Assembly (NCBI RefSeq): GCF_018861735.1
Contig: NZ_JAHLEB010000055.1
Location: 1-32,307 of the forward strand
Source: Clostridium lacusfryxellense
GTDB taxonomy: Bacteria; Bacillota; Clostridia; Clostridiales; Clostridiaceae
Direction: 5' to 3'
Length of the DNA: 32,307 nt
Positions 25,067 through 32,260 of this stretch are shown here, one piece after another; position 1 is the first letter of the stretch; each line of letters starts with the position of its first letter. Made by a program: the position numbers and the translations under genes. The notes under the pieces are model-generated. The model saw nothing but the letters and a program-made list of their open reading frames with translations, was not told the origin of the DNA and did not search any database.

Positions 25067-25108
25067 AAAACAGGGTAGGCATTGCCTATGGCAAGCGTAC
25101 CCTGTTTT
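25067..25108. terminator. Strong terminator between C39-like and histidine kinase genes
   Basis: AAAACAGGGTA (25067-25077) pairs perfectly with TACCCTGTTTT (25098-25108). An inner TTGCC/GGCAA helix adds to it and a long T run follows on the plus strand. It serves both convergent genes. Confidence 0.9.
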
Positions 25109-25117
25109 TTTTTAAAA

Positions 25118-26356
25118 TTAAGCAGGAAATTCCACGCTAAAGATTGTACTCACTCCCTGAACACTTTTTACAGATATTTTCCCTCTATGTTGCTCAATTA
25201 TTGCTTTTGCAATAGCCAGACCAAGTCCATATCCTCCATTATTTCTAGAACGTGATTTATCAATTCTGTAAAATCTATCAAAAATTTGATTTATACAATC
25301 CTGTGGAATTCCATCCCCTGTGTTTTCTACAGAGAGCCGAATATTATTTTGATATTTATTCAAATTAACATTTACCGTACCCTTGACCCCTGTATATTTT
25401 AGTGCATTATCCAAAAGTATCATAACAACCTGTTTAATCTGCTCACTGTTACCAAATATTTTTAAATCTGGCTCTATATTATATTCAAGTGTAATATTAT
25501 TTTCAAATATAACAGCCTCCATATTTAAAATCACATTTTGGGTTGCTTCACTTACACTAAAATTAGATGAAATCATTTTTATATCTGAATAATCTACTTG
25601 AGTTAAATATAGTAAATCATTAGTTAATTTAGTCATTCTCTCTATTTCTGATTTTATATAATAAAGCCATTTAGATCCATTTTTTATATTCTCTTCTCCA
25701 CTAGACAAAAGCACATCTACATTTGTATTAATAACTGCAAGAGGAGTTTTAAGTTCATGTGATGCATCTGCAATAAATTGTTTTTGCTTATCAAATGCGT
25801 CTTTTATAGGTTCAATAGACTTAGTTGCAAAAAACTTACTTATAAAGAATATAATAATTAACATAACAAATGCAACTACTAAAAAAGTAAATATTAAATT
25901 TGTAAGTATACTTTTCTCTGACGTTACATCTAAAAAAGCAATTTTTTGGCCATCCCCATCACTTTGCGATAGATAAGCCCACTGATTGTCTTCTAGTTTA
26001 ATTTCGCCAGTAACATTATTATTTGAAAGTGCTGCTTCTTTTGCCTCTTCATAGAAGTCGCTATCCATATTTAATATTGAAAAATAACTTTCTATATTTC
26101 CTTCCTTGTCTATAGTTAAACTAAAAGAAAGTGATCGGTCTTGAGGAGACTTTGAATCGTCCAAATCTGGCCTTTCCCCTTTAGGCTTTTCATTTTCATT
26201 CCGATTAATATCAGATGTTTTGTGGAGCTGCATATCTATATTGCGATGAACATTATTGTAGGTTATTAAATATATAGAGGAGAACGCAATCAACATCATA
26301 ATAGATATAATTACTAAATTAAGAATTAGAAATCTTTTTTTTAGTTCTTTAAACAT
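25118..26356 (-). CDS. Sensor histidine kinase (EnvZ/OmpR class)
   Basis: 412 aa. Membrane segments at ~10-32 and ~152-172 flank a ~120-residue extracytoplasmic sensor that is rich in charged residues (residues 48-75 very hydrophilic). A short HAMP-like stretch follows (FATKSIEPIKDAF). The dimerisation domain has FIADASHELKTPLAV with phospho-acceptor H200. The ATPase domain has LLDNALKYTG (N317), ENTGDGIPQD and GGYGLGLAIAKAI. The first G-box Asp is Asn346, a common variant. GGAGGTG lies 9 bases before ATG at 26356. The start codon abuts the stop of the response regulator gene, so the two are translationally linked. The signal is unknown. Its likely output includes the divergent VTC-DUF4956 operon. 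Confidence 0.94.
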   Translation of the reverse strand: MFKELKKRFLILNLVIISIMMLIAFSSIYLITYNNVHRNIDMQLHKTSDINRNENEKPKGERPDLDDSKSPQDRSLSFSLTIDKEGNIESYFSILNMDSDFYEEAKEAALSNNNVTGEIKLEDNQWAYLSQSDGDGQKIAFLDVTSEKSILTNLIFTFLVVAFVMLIIIFFISKFFATKSIEPIKDAFDKQKQFIADASHELKTPLAVINTNVDVLLSSGEENIKNGSKWLYYIKSEIERMTKLTNDLLYLTQVDYSDIKMISSNFSVSEATQNVILNMEAVIFENNITLEYNIEPDLKIFGNSEQIKQVVMILLDNALKYTGVKGTVNVNLNKYQNNIRLSVENTGDGIPQDCINQIFDRFYRIDKSRSRNNGGYGLGLAIAKAIIEQHRGKISVKSVQGVSTIFSVEFPA

Positions 26357-27034
26357 TTATTCTTTCACCTCCAAAATGTACCCCACCCCACGAACAGTAT
26401 TTATTACCACTTTTGAATTTAGATGTACAAGTTTTTTTCTTAAAAAAGAAATATACACTTCCACATGATTATGTTCTACCTCAGAATCAAATCCCCAAAT
26501 TTTTTCAATTATTATCTCTTTAGATGTAGCAAATTTCGCTCTCGAAATTAAAAGTTCTAATAAATTACTTTCTTTTAGTGTAAGTTTTACGTCACTCTTT
26601 CCACTCGATAAATTAAGAGTATTAGTATTAAGCGTTATATCCCCAAAATTCAAAGTATCATCTGGTAGCAATTCTCCTTTTCGCCTTGATAAAGCTCTTA
26701 TCCTTGCAAGCAATTCCTCTGTCGCAAAAGGTTTCGCCAAATAGTCATCAGCACCACTATCAAGTCCAATAATTTTGTCTGAAATTTCACCTTTAGCTGT
26801 AAGTAGTATAACCGGAGTTGATATTCCTTCTTTCCTTATTTCCTTTAATATTGTTATACCGTCTACCTTTGGCAACATAATATCTAATATTATTATATCG
26901 TAAATACTACTTAATGCATTATCCAGACCTAATTCTCCATCATACGCGGCATCAACGGTATAATTTTTCTTTCTTAATATATGTGTTAAAGCTTCTGCTA
27001 AATGTATTTCATCTTCTACTATTAATATCCTCAT
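26357..27034 (-). CDS. OmpR-family response regulator
   Basis: 225 aa. A receiver domain at 1-120 has E7/D8, phospho-acceptor D51 (IIILDIMLP), a Thr in LLTAKGE and the Lys in DDYLAKPF. A winged-helix Trans_reg_C domain at ~130-222 has LTLKESNLLELLISRA, 'EVEHNHVEVYISFLRKKL' and INTVRGVGYIL. AAAGGA lies 8 bases before ATG at 27034. First gene of a two-gene operon with the kinase. Upstream lie two divergent pairs of TTTAAGGTT-like repeats with 11-base period, the spacing expected for tandem OmpR-type monomers. Autoregulation and control of the opposite operon are therefore likely (inference from site geometry). Confidence 0.95.
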   Translation of the reverse strand: MRILIVEDEIHLAEALTHILRKKNYTVDAAYDGELGLDNALSSIYDIIILDIMLPKVDGITILKEIRKEGISTPVILLTAKGEISDKIIGLDSGADDYLAKPFATEELLARIRALSRRKGELLPDDTLNFGDITLNTNTLNLSSGKSDVKLTLKESNLLELLISRAKFATSKEIIIEKIWGFDSEVEHNHVEVYISFLRKKLVHLNSKVVINTVRGVGYILEVKE

Positions 27035-27115
27035 TAATTATTTCCTTTCATTAGTTATTTTTCCTTATTATTTATTTTTCCTTCTTAATTTACATTTATT
27101 TAAGTATTTACATTT

Positions 27116-27149
27116 AGTATATCATAGGAAACCTTTAATCAACCTTAAA
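27116..27149 (-). promoter_or_regulatory. Response-regulator operon promoter with tandem 11-base-period repeats
   Basis: Minus strand: TTTAAGGTT (27149-27141), two-base gap, TTAAAGGTT (27138-27130), 8 bases, -10 TATACT (27121-27116). No separate -35 box is seen; the promoter-proximal repeat occupies its place, typical of OmpR/PhoB-type activation. Confidence 0.65.
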
Positions 27150-27173
27150 TGAAATAGACATTTGGGAAAGGCA

Positions 27174-27206
27174 TTTAAGGTTTCTTTAAGGTTCACTTTA
27201 TATAAT
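27174..27206 (+). promoter_or_regulatory. VTC operon promoter with tandem 11-base-period repeats
   Basis: Plus strand: TTTAAGGTT (27174-27182), TC, TTTAAGGTT (27185-27193), 7 bases, -10 TATAAT (27201-27206). It is a mirror of the arrangement at 27116-27149. The -35 position is covered by the repeats. Confidence 0.7.
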
Positions 27207-27281
27207 AGTTTTATAGAGCAGCGACCTTATCAAACAAAACAGTATTCACAAAACCTAGACAAATGAAAGGGGATCATAATA

Positions 27282-28091
27282 ATGGGGATTGAGGTTTTTA
27301 ATAGACATGAAAGTAAGTTTTTAATAAATAGTGATATATATGAAGAATTTGAAACTAGACTTTTAGAATATATGGAAATTGATGAATATAATAAAAACCA
27401 TGAATTTTATACTATAAGTAATCTTTACTTTGATACTAGAGAAAATGATTTAATAAGAAATTCCTTGTCCAAGCCAAAATACAAAGAGAAACTCAGACTT
27501 AGATCTTATGGAGTGCCAGATGTCGATGCTAAAGTGTATTTAGAAATTAAGAAAAAGGTTTGTGGCGTTGTAAATAAACGAAGAACTAAATTAAAGTTGC
27601 AAGAAGCCTACGATCTTGTTTCCTCGGGGATAAAACCTGATATAAAGCAATATATGAATGCACAAGTTCTAAAGGAAATAGAGTATATTCTAAAAATATA
27701 TGATCTAGAGCCAAAACTTTATTTAGCTTATGATCGCAAGGCATTCTTTAGCAAAGTAAATCGTGATTTAAGAATAACATTTGATTCAAATATTAGAACG
27801 CGGCGATATGATTTAAAACTTGAAAGTGGTGATCACGGAGAAAATCTATTGGATAAAGGTAAATGGATAATGGAAATAAAAGCAGAAAACAATATGCCAG
27901 TTTGGTTATCAAATTTACTTTCGCAGTACAAGATATATAAAACAAGCTATTCTAAATACGGAAAAGAATATGAAAAACTATTGTTAAATAATAGACAACT
28001 ATTGTCTACAGACAAAAAAATAGTAGGAGGAATGAACACATGTTTGACTCAATACTCTCATCAACCACAGCTGCTACAACAATCACTTTAA
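27282..28091 (+). CDS. VTC-domain protein (polyphosphate polymerase-type tunnel domain)
   Basis: 269 aa, soluble. It has the pattern of the VTC domain, the triphosphate-tunnel fold whose yeast member Vtc4 makes polyphosphate from ATP. Basic and acidic tunnel residues are in place: RHESK (R8, E10, K12), SNLYFDT (47-52), KLRLR (R72, R74), YLEIKKK (E88, K90), NKRRTKL, YDRKAF (R152), LRITFDSN and WIMEIK (E198, K200). Whether it makes polyphosphate or acts on another phosphate substrate is not shown. AAGGGG lies about 10 bases before ATG at 27282. It is the first gene of the operon and overlaps the DUF4956 gene by 52 bases. The divergent two-component system probably controls it. Confidence 0.9.
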   Translation: MGIEVFNRHESKFLINSDIYEEFETRLLEYMEIDEYNKNHEFYTISNLYFDTRENDLIRNSLSKPKYKEKLRLRSYGVPDVDAKVYLEIKKKVCGVVNKRRTKLKLQEAYDLVSSGIKPDIKQYMNAQVLKEIEYILKIYDLEPKLYLAYDRKAFFSKVNRDLRITFDSNIRTRRYDLKLESGDHGENLLDKGKWIMEIKAENNMPVWLSNLLSQYKIYKTSYSKYGKEYEKLLLNNRQLLSTDKKIVGGMNTCLTQYSHQPQLLQQSL

Positions 28092-28726
28092 ATGACGCAA
28101 TTTTAACCATTATAGTATCCTTTATCTTAGGTGCATTAATTAGTTTTACTTACATGAAAACTTCTAATAAAGGAGTATACTCTCAGAACTTCGCTCTCAC
28201 TTTGGTTATTATCCCGACTGTTATAGCAATTATTGTATTTTTAGTAGGAAGTAACGTTGCAAGAGCATTTAGCCTTGCCGGTGCCTTATCAATAATTAGA
28301 TTTAGAAGTGCTCCTGGAGATTCAAAGGATATATCTTTTGTTCTCTTTACAACCTCAGCAGGACTCGGAGTTGGTACTGGACTTTTGGGGTATGGGATTT
28401 TATTTACCACTAGCCTTTGTATACTTATGTTTATACTTAAACTTATAAATTTTGGTGCTAATAAAAGCACTCAAAACATTCTTAAGATAACTATACCTGA
28501 AGATTTGGATTATGAAGGTGCTTTTGATGATTTATTTTTAGAATACACAAAAGGCCATAAACTTATAAGGGTTAAAACTACAGATCTTGGAAGTCTTTTT
28601 CAACTTATTTACACTGTAGAACTAGATAATAAAACAAGTCAAAAAGGCTTTTTAGATGATCTAAGATGCAGAAATGGTAATTTAAATATTACATTATCAA
28701 TGTGCGCCGATTCAGCGGAATATTAA
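28040..28726 (+). CDS. DUF4956 membrane protein
   Basis: 228 aa. Membrane segments lie at ~20-38, ~51-70 and ~114-137, with another weakly hydrophobic stretch near 98-112. The family signature GALSIIRFRSAPGDSKD lies at 81-97, between helices. A soluble C-terminal domain of ~90 residues follows (NILKITIPEDLDYEGAFDDLF onwards). AGGAGG lies 9 bases before ATG at 28040, inside the VTC coding end, so the start is firm despite the 52-base overlap. Families of this type are commonly adjacent to VTC-domain genes. A plausible role is a membrane anchor or channel for the VTC enzyme, similar in idea to the membrane part of yeast VTC. This is inference; function unknown. Confidence 0.9.
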   Translation: MFDSILSSTTAATTITLNDAILTIIVSFILGALISFTYMKTSNKGVYSQNFALTLVIIPTVIAIIVFLVGSNVARAFSLAGALSIIRFRSAPGDSKDISFVLFTTSAGLGVGTGLLGYGILFTTSLCILMFILKLINFGANKSTQNILKITIPEDLDYEGAFDDLFLEYTKGHKLIRVKTTDLGSLFQLIYTVELDNKTSQKGFLDDLRCRNGNLNITLSMCADSAEY

Positions 28727-28742
28727 AACATTAAATATTAAT

Positions 28743-28773
28743 TTAATACCATAGTTACTTAATACCATAGTTA
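28743..28773 (+). repeat. Tandem 15-base repeat between DUF4956 and beta-helix genes
   Basis: TTAATACCATAGTTA occurs at 28743-28757 and 28759-28773, separated by one C, just upstream of the AGGAGG of the next gene. It may be a small duplication or a binding site. Confidence 0.85.
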
Positions 28774-28794
28774 ATTTAATAGGAGGCTTTTATT

Positions 28795-31044
28795 ATGAAT
28801 AGAAAATCAATATATATAAAATTATTATCGGTGATTATAAGTACAACACTATTATATTCATGCAAAACTAAAACAACAACACCAACTGCAACAACCACTA
28901 CAACTGTAAGTGATACAACTGTTGCAAGCTCTATAGGAAAGCTTGTTACATATGATGCAAACGACTATTACACCCAGTGGAAAAATGAAACTCCAAACTA
29001 TGTTAAGCTAACCGGTACTAGTGCTACTTTAGAAGGATCAGGTGCAACTATTAAGGATAACAAAATTACTATAACAAAAGCTGGTGTATATGTGATTAGT
29101 GGTAAATTAGCCGATGGTCAAATAATTGTAGATGTTGCAGACAAAGGCAGCGTTAAGATAGTTTTAAATGGAGCACAAATAAACAACTCCACCAGCTCAG
29201 CTATTTATGTAAAATCTGCCGAAAAAGCTATAATAAGTTTGGAGGCAGGAACTGATAACATTATATCTGATGGCAAAAAATATGTTCTTGCAGATGCTTC
29301 AGAAGATGAACCTAATGCTGCAATCTATAGCAAAGATGACCTTACTATAAACGGAACTGGCAAACTAACTGTTACTGGAAACTATAACGATGGTATTACA
29401 AGCAAAGATGATTTAAAAATTACTGGAGGAAATATTAAAATAATCTCTGCTGATGATGGATTACTTGGAAAAGACATAGTAGCAGTTAAAGCTGGTACCA
29501 TAGCTATTGAATCTGGTGGAGATGGCATAAAAGCCTCAAACGATACCAATGCTACAAAAGGCTCTATAGCCCTTGAGGGAGGAACTTTTAATATAAAATC
29601 ACAAGCAGACGGAATGCAGGCAAATACATCTGTACTAATAAGTGGTGGAACATTTACTATTACAACTGGTGGTGGCAGTGCAAAAGCTGCTAAAAAATCT
29701 GGAGATGATATGGGCAAGGGTCAAACCTCTACTACCACTGCTGATGCAGAGACAGAAACACAAAGCGCAAAAGGAATTAAAGCATCTACAGATATTTCTA
29801 TTGGTGGAGGTAGTTTAAAAATTGACTCCGCAGATGATGCACTCCATAGTAGTAAGACACTAAACATATTATCCGGTGATGTTGAAGTTTCAACTGGTGA
29901 CGATGCAGTTCATGCCGATGAATTATTAACAATAAAAAATGGCAAAGTTAATATTACAAAAAGTTACGAGGGCCTTGAGAGTGATGTTATAACAATATCA
30001 GGTGGTGAAATTCATGTTATTGCCAGTGATGATGGTATCAATGCTGCAGCAGGCAGTACTGATGAATCATCGACTTCTGGAGATGCAGTTAAGCAGTCAG
30101 CTGGAGATAGCAAACTTAATATAAATGGAGGATATATAACTGTTGATGCAACAGGTGATGGTCTTGATTCAAATGGTTCAATTGCTATGACTAAAGGTAC
30201 CGTTATTGTTTACGGTCCAACAAATGGTGGCAACGGATCTTTAGATTTTGATGGAAAATTTGTAATAAGTGGTGGTACACTTATGGCTGTTGGAAGTTCA
30301 GGTATGGCACAAGCACCATCTGAAGAATCTACCCAGTATTCCGTGATTATGACTTATACAGCTGTTCAAAAGGCTGGCACTCTTGTTCATCTTCAAGATA
30401 AAGACGGAACAAGTATTGGTACATTTACACCTACAAAAGACTATCAAACTATAGTCATTAGCTCACCTACTGTTGTAAAGGGATCAAAATATTCACTTTA
30501 CACAGGTGGTGCTACAACATCAACTCAGTCTGCTACTGGTTATACAGATGGAAAATATACAGGAGGAACAAAAGTAGTGGATTTCACTATTGCTGATTCT
30601 GTAACATGGCTTACTGAAACTGGAATAACAACTGCTAAAACATCTTCGCAAGGTGGCCCTAGAGGATCAGGCAATCCTGGAATGGGTGGAGGTGGCATGC
30701 GAGATCCTGAGGCAATGAAAACTGCTTACGAAACTACTCTTAAATCATTAGTTTCAGCTAAAACTATATCGCAGGCGCAGGCAGATAAGGTTCTTGCCGC
30801 CTCTACCGAAAATATGCCAGGTGGAGGTAGAGGTGGAGCTAGGCCAGACGGTTCAACTAAACCAGATGGAGCTCAAGACGCTGGTGAAAAACCTGATGAT
30901 GCAGCTCAAGGTGGAGAAAGATCTAAAACTGATAGTTTAAGTGAATTAGTTACTAGCAAAGTAATCACTCAGGCTCAAGCTGATACAATTAATTTAAAAC
31001 TCCAAGAAGCTATTAAACCCGAGCAGAGTTCTACAACAAAATAA
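28795..31044 (+). CDS. Cthe_2159-like beta-helix carbohydrate-binding lipoprotein
   Basis: 749 aa surface protein. The signal peptide ends in LYSC (Cys23), followed by a Thr-rich linker. Residues ~50-510 form a right-handed beta-helix of the Cthe_2159 family, members of which bind cellulose and acidic sugars. Turns carry repeated acidic motifs: SADDGLLG, GGDGIKAS, QADGMQAN, SADDALHS, TGDDAVHA, SYEGLES, SDDGINA and TGDGLDS. These probably hold calcium. A beta-rich segment (~515-605) comes next, then a Gly-rich stretch. Two related helical units, LVSAKTISQAQADKV and LVTSKVITQAQADTI, end the protein. AGGAGG lies 8 bases before ATG at 28795. Third gene after VTC and DUF4956, 68 bases downstream, so probably cotranscribed. 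It may tether or sense a cell-surface or plant polyanion. Confidence 0.88.
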   Translation: MNRKSIYIKLLSVIISTTLLYSCKTKTTTPTATTTTTVSDTTVASSIGKLVTYDANDYYTQWKNETPNYVKLTGTSATLEGSGATIKDNKITITKAGVYVISGKLADGQIIVDVADKGSVKIVLNGAQINNSTSSAIYVKSAEKAIISLEAGTDNIISDGKKYVLADASEDEPNAAIYSKDDLTINGTGKLTVTGNYNDGITSKDDLKITGGNIKIISADDGLLGKDIVAVKAGTIAIESGGDGIKASNDTNATKGSIALEGGTFNIKSQADGMQANTSVLISGGTFTITTGGGSAKAAKKSGDDMGKGQTSTTTADAETETQSAKGIKASTDISIGGGSLKIDSADDALHSSKTLNILSGDVEVSTGDDAVHADELLTIKNGKVNITKSYEGLESDVITISGGEIHVIASDDGINAAAGSTDESSTSGDAVKQSAGDSKLNINGGYITVDATGDGLDSNGSIAMTKGTVIVYGPTNGGNGSLDFDGKFVISGGTLMAVGSSGMAQAPSEESTQYSVIMTYTAVQKAGTLVHLQDKDGTSIGTFTPTKDYQTIVISSPTVVKGSKYSLYTGGATTSTQSATGYTDGKYTGGTKVVDFTIADSVTWLTETGITTAKTSSQGGPRGSGNPGMGGGGMRDPEAMKTAYETTLKSLVSAKTISQAQADKVLAASTENMPGGGRGGARPDGSTKPDGAQDAGEKPDDAAQGGERSKTDSLSELVTSKVITQAQADTINLKLQEAIKPEQSSTTK

Positions 31045-31067
31045 AAAGATATATGTTTACTCTCTCT

Positions 31068-31107
31068 AAAACGAGCTCCAGCATTTATAAAATGCTGAAG
31101 CCCGTTT
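31068..31107 (+). terminator. Terminator of VTC-DUF4956-beta-helix operon
   Basis: Inverted repeat AAACGAGCTCCAGCATTT / AAATGCTGAAGCCCGTTTT around ATA with a few mismatches, followed by T-rich sequence, just past the beta-helix gene stop. Confidence 0.85.
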
Positions 31108-31176
31108 TTTCTTTTATATCAGAAAATTGTAAGATTAAAATTTCCTTCACGATAACACAACTTAGAATTCTATTGA

Positions 31177-31202
31177 TTTTAATTATCAATTGATAATTAA
31201 AA
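31177..31202. promoter_or_regulatory. 26-base perfect palindrome upstream of CDF gene
   Basis: TTTTAATTATCAA (31177-31189) and TTGATAATTAAAA (31190-31202) are exact reverse complements. The ATTATC/GATAAT half-sites are Fur-like but in the reverse order from a classic Fur box. Possible metal-sensor operator. Confidence 0.45.
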
Positions 31203-31252
31203 ATCTGTGTTAAAAATAGTACGAATCCTATGAAACCATCATATACTACTGA

Positions 31253-31270
31253 TATAGTTTTTAAACTATA
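31253..31270. promoter_or_regulatory. Second palindrome close to CDF start
   Basis: TATAGTTT (31253-31260), TT, AAACTATA (31263-31270), 28 bases before the start codon. It could be an operator or a small hairpin. Confidence 0.4.
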
Positions 31271-31297
31271 TTATCAATTAAAAATGAGGTGTGTTTA

Positions 31298-32170
31298 TTG
31301 AACTCTGAAGAAAGATTTAAAATTGGCATTAGCATATCTAAAATAACAATTTTTATTAATATTATATTGTCCGCTCTAAAGTTGCTCGCAGGTATTTTAG
31401 GTAGAAGTGGTGCTATGATTGCTGATGGAATTCACTCACTTTCTGATGTCCTAAGTACAATAGCTGTAATGGTAGGGTTAAAACTAGCAAAACAACCTGC
31501 TGATGAAGATCACCCATATGGTCATGAGAAAATGGAGCCTATTATGGCTAAGATACTGGCAAGCATCTTGTTAATTACTGCCTTACTTATTGGATTTAAT
31601 GGTATTAAAAGTATTATTATCGGAACAACTATAATTCCTGGAAAAATTGCTATATATGCGGCTCTACTTTCTATACTAACCAAAGAGTGGATGTATAGAT
31701 ATACTCTTAAGGGTGCTAAAAAAATTGATAGTTCCGCACTTATTGCAGATGCTTGGCACCATAGATCTGATGCATTTTCATCAATTGGAACATTAGTTGG
31801 AATTGCAGGAGCTAGAATGGGTTACCCAATACTCGATCCAATTGCGTCTCTTGTAATATGTATTATAATAACCAAAGTAGCTATAGACATTTACAAACAA
31901 GCAATTAATCAATTAGTTGATCACTGCGCAGATGCAAATACTATAAAAAATATAAAAAATAAAATTGAAGAAACCAGTGGTGTTATAAATTTAGATGAGT
32001 TAAAGACTAGAATTCATGGTAATAGATTATATGTAGACGTAGAAATATGTGTTGATAAGAATTTATCAGTATGTCAGGCTCATGATATTGCAGAGAGGGT
32101 CCATAATACTACAGAAAGTTTAGACAATAGAATTAAACATTGCACAGTACATGTGAATCCTAATAGCTAA
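31298..32170 (+). CDS. Cation diffusion facilitator metal exporter
   Basis: Proton-coupled efflux of a divalent metal from the cytoplasm. 290 aa with six hydrophobic helices (~12-32, ~38-60, ~82-104, ~114-128, ~146-170, ~174-196) and a C-terminal cytoplasmic domain (~205-290) with HGNRLYVDVEI and DNRIKHCTVHVNP. The transport site would use H46 and D50 in helix 2 (DGIHSLSD) and H154 and D158 in helix 5 (WHHRSD). This is an HxxxD/HxxxD set often seen in zinc carriers. HPYGHEK after helix 2 is typical. GTG at 31289 lies inside GAGGTG. The TTG at 31298, 6 bases after it, is the better start. Palindromes upstream suggest metal-dependent regulation. The metal is uncertain (Zn, Fe, Mn or Co). Confidence 0.93.
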   Translation: MNSEERFKIGISISKITIFINIILSALKLLAGILGRSGAMIADGIHSLSDVLSTIAVMVGLKLAKQPADEDHPYGHEKMEPIMAKILASILLITALLIGFNGIKSIIIGTTIIPGKIAIYAALLSILTKEWMYRYTLKGAKKIDSSALIADAWHHRSDAFSSIGTLVGIAGARMGYPILDPIASLVICIIITKVAIDIYKQAINQLVDHCADANTIKNIKNKIEETSGVINLDELKTRIHGNRLYVDVEICVDKNLSVCQAHDIAERVHNTTESLDNRIKHCTVHVNPNS

Positions 32171-32204
32171 CACCTATAGCAAAAGCACTTACGATAATGA
32201 TATG

Positions 32205-32255
32205 ATACCTCTAAAGTAGACAGTTTAAATATAAAAACTGATACTTTGGAGGTAT
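32205..32255 (+). promoter_or_regulatory. Hairpin sequestering the transposase ribosome site
   Basis: ATACCTCTAAAGTA (32205-32218) pairs with TACTTTGGAGGTAT (32242-32255) with one mismatch; inner CAGTTT/AAACTG extends it. GGAGG (32248-32252) is within the 3' arm. Confidence 0.75.
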
Positions 32256-32260
32256 TTTTA

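Noticed and set aside
29382-29717. Minus-strand frame within the beta-helix lipoprotein gene
   Set aside because: Mirror of a repetitive coding region; no start signal and no recognisable domain.
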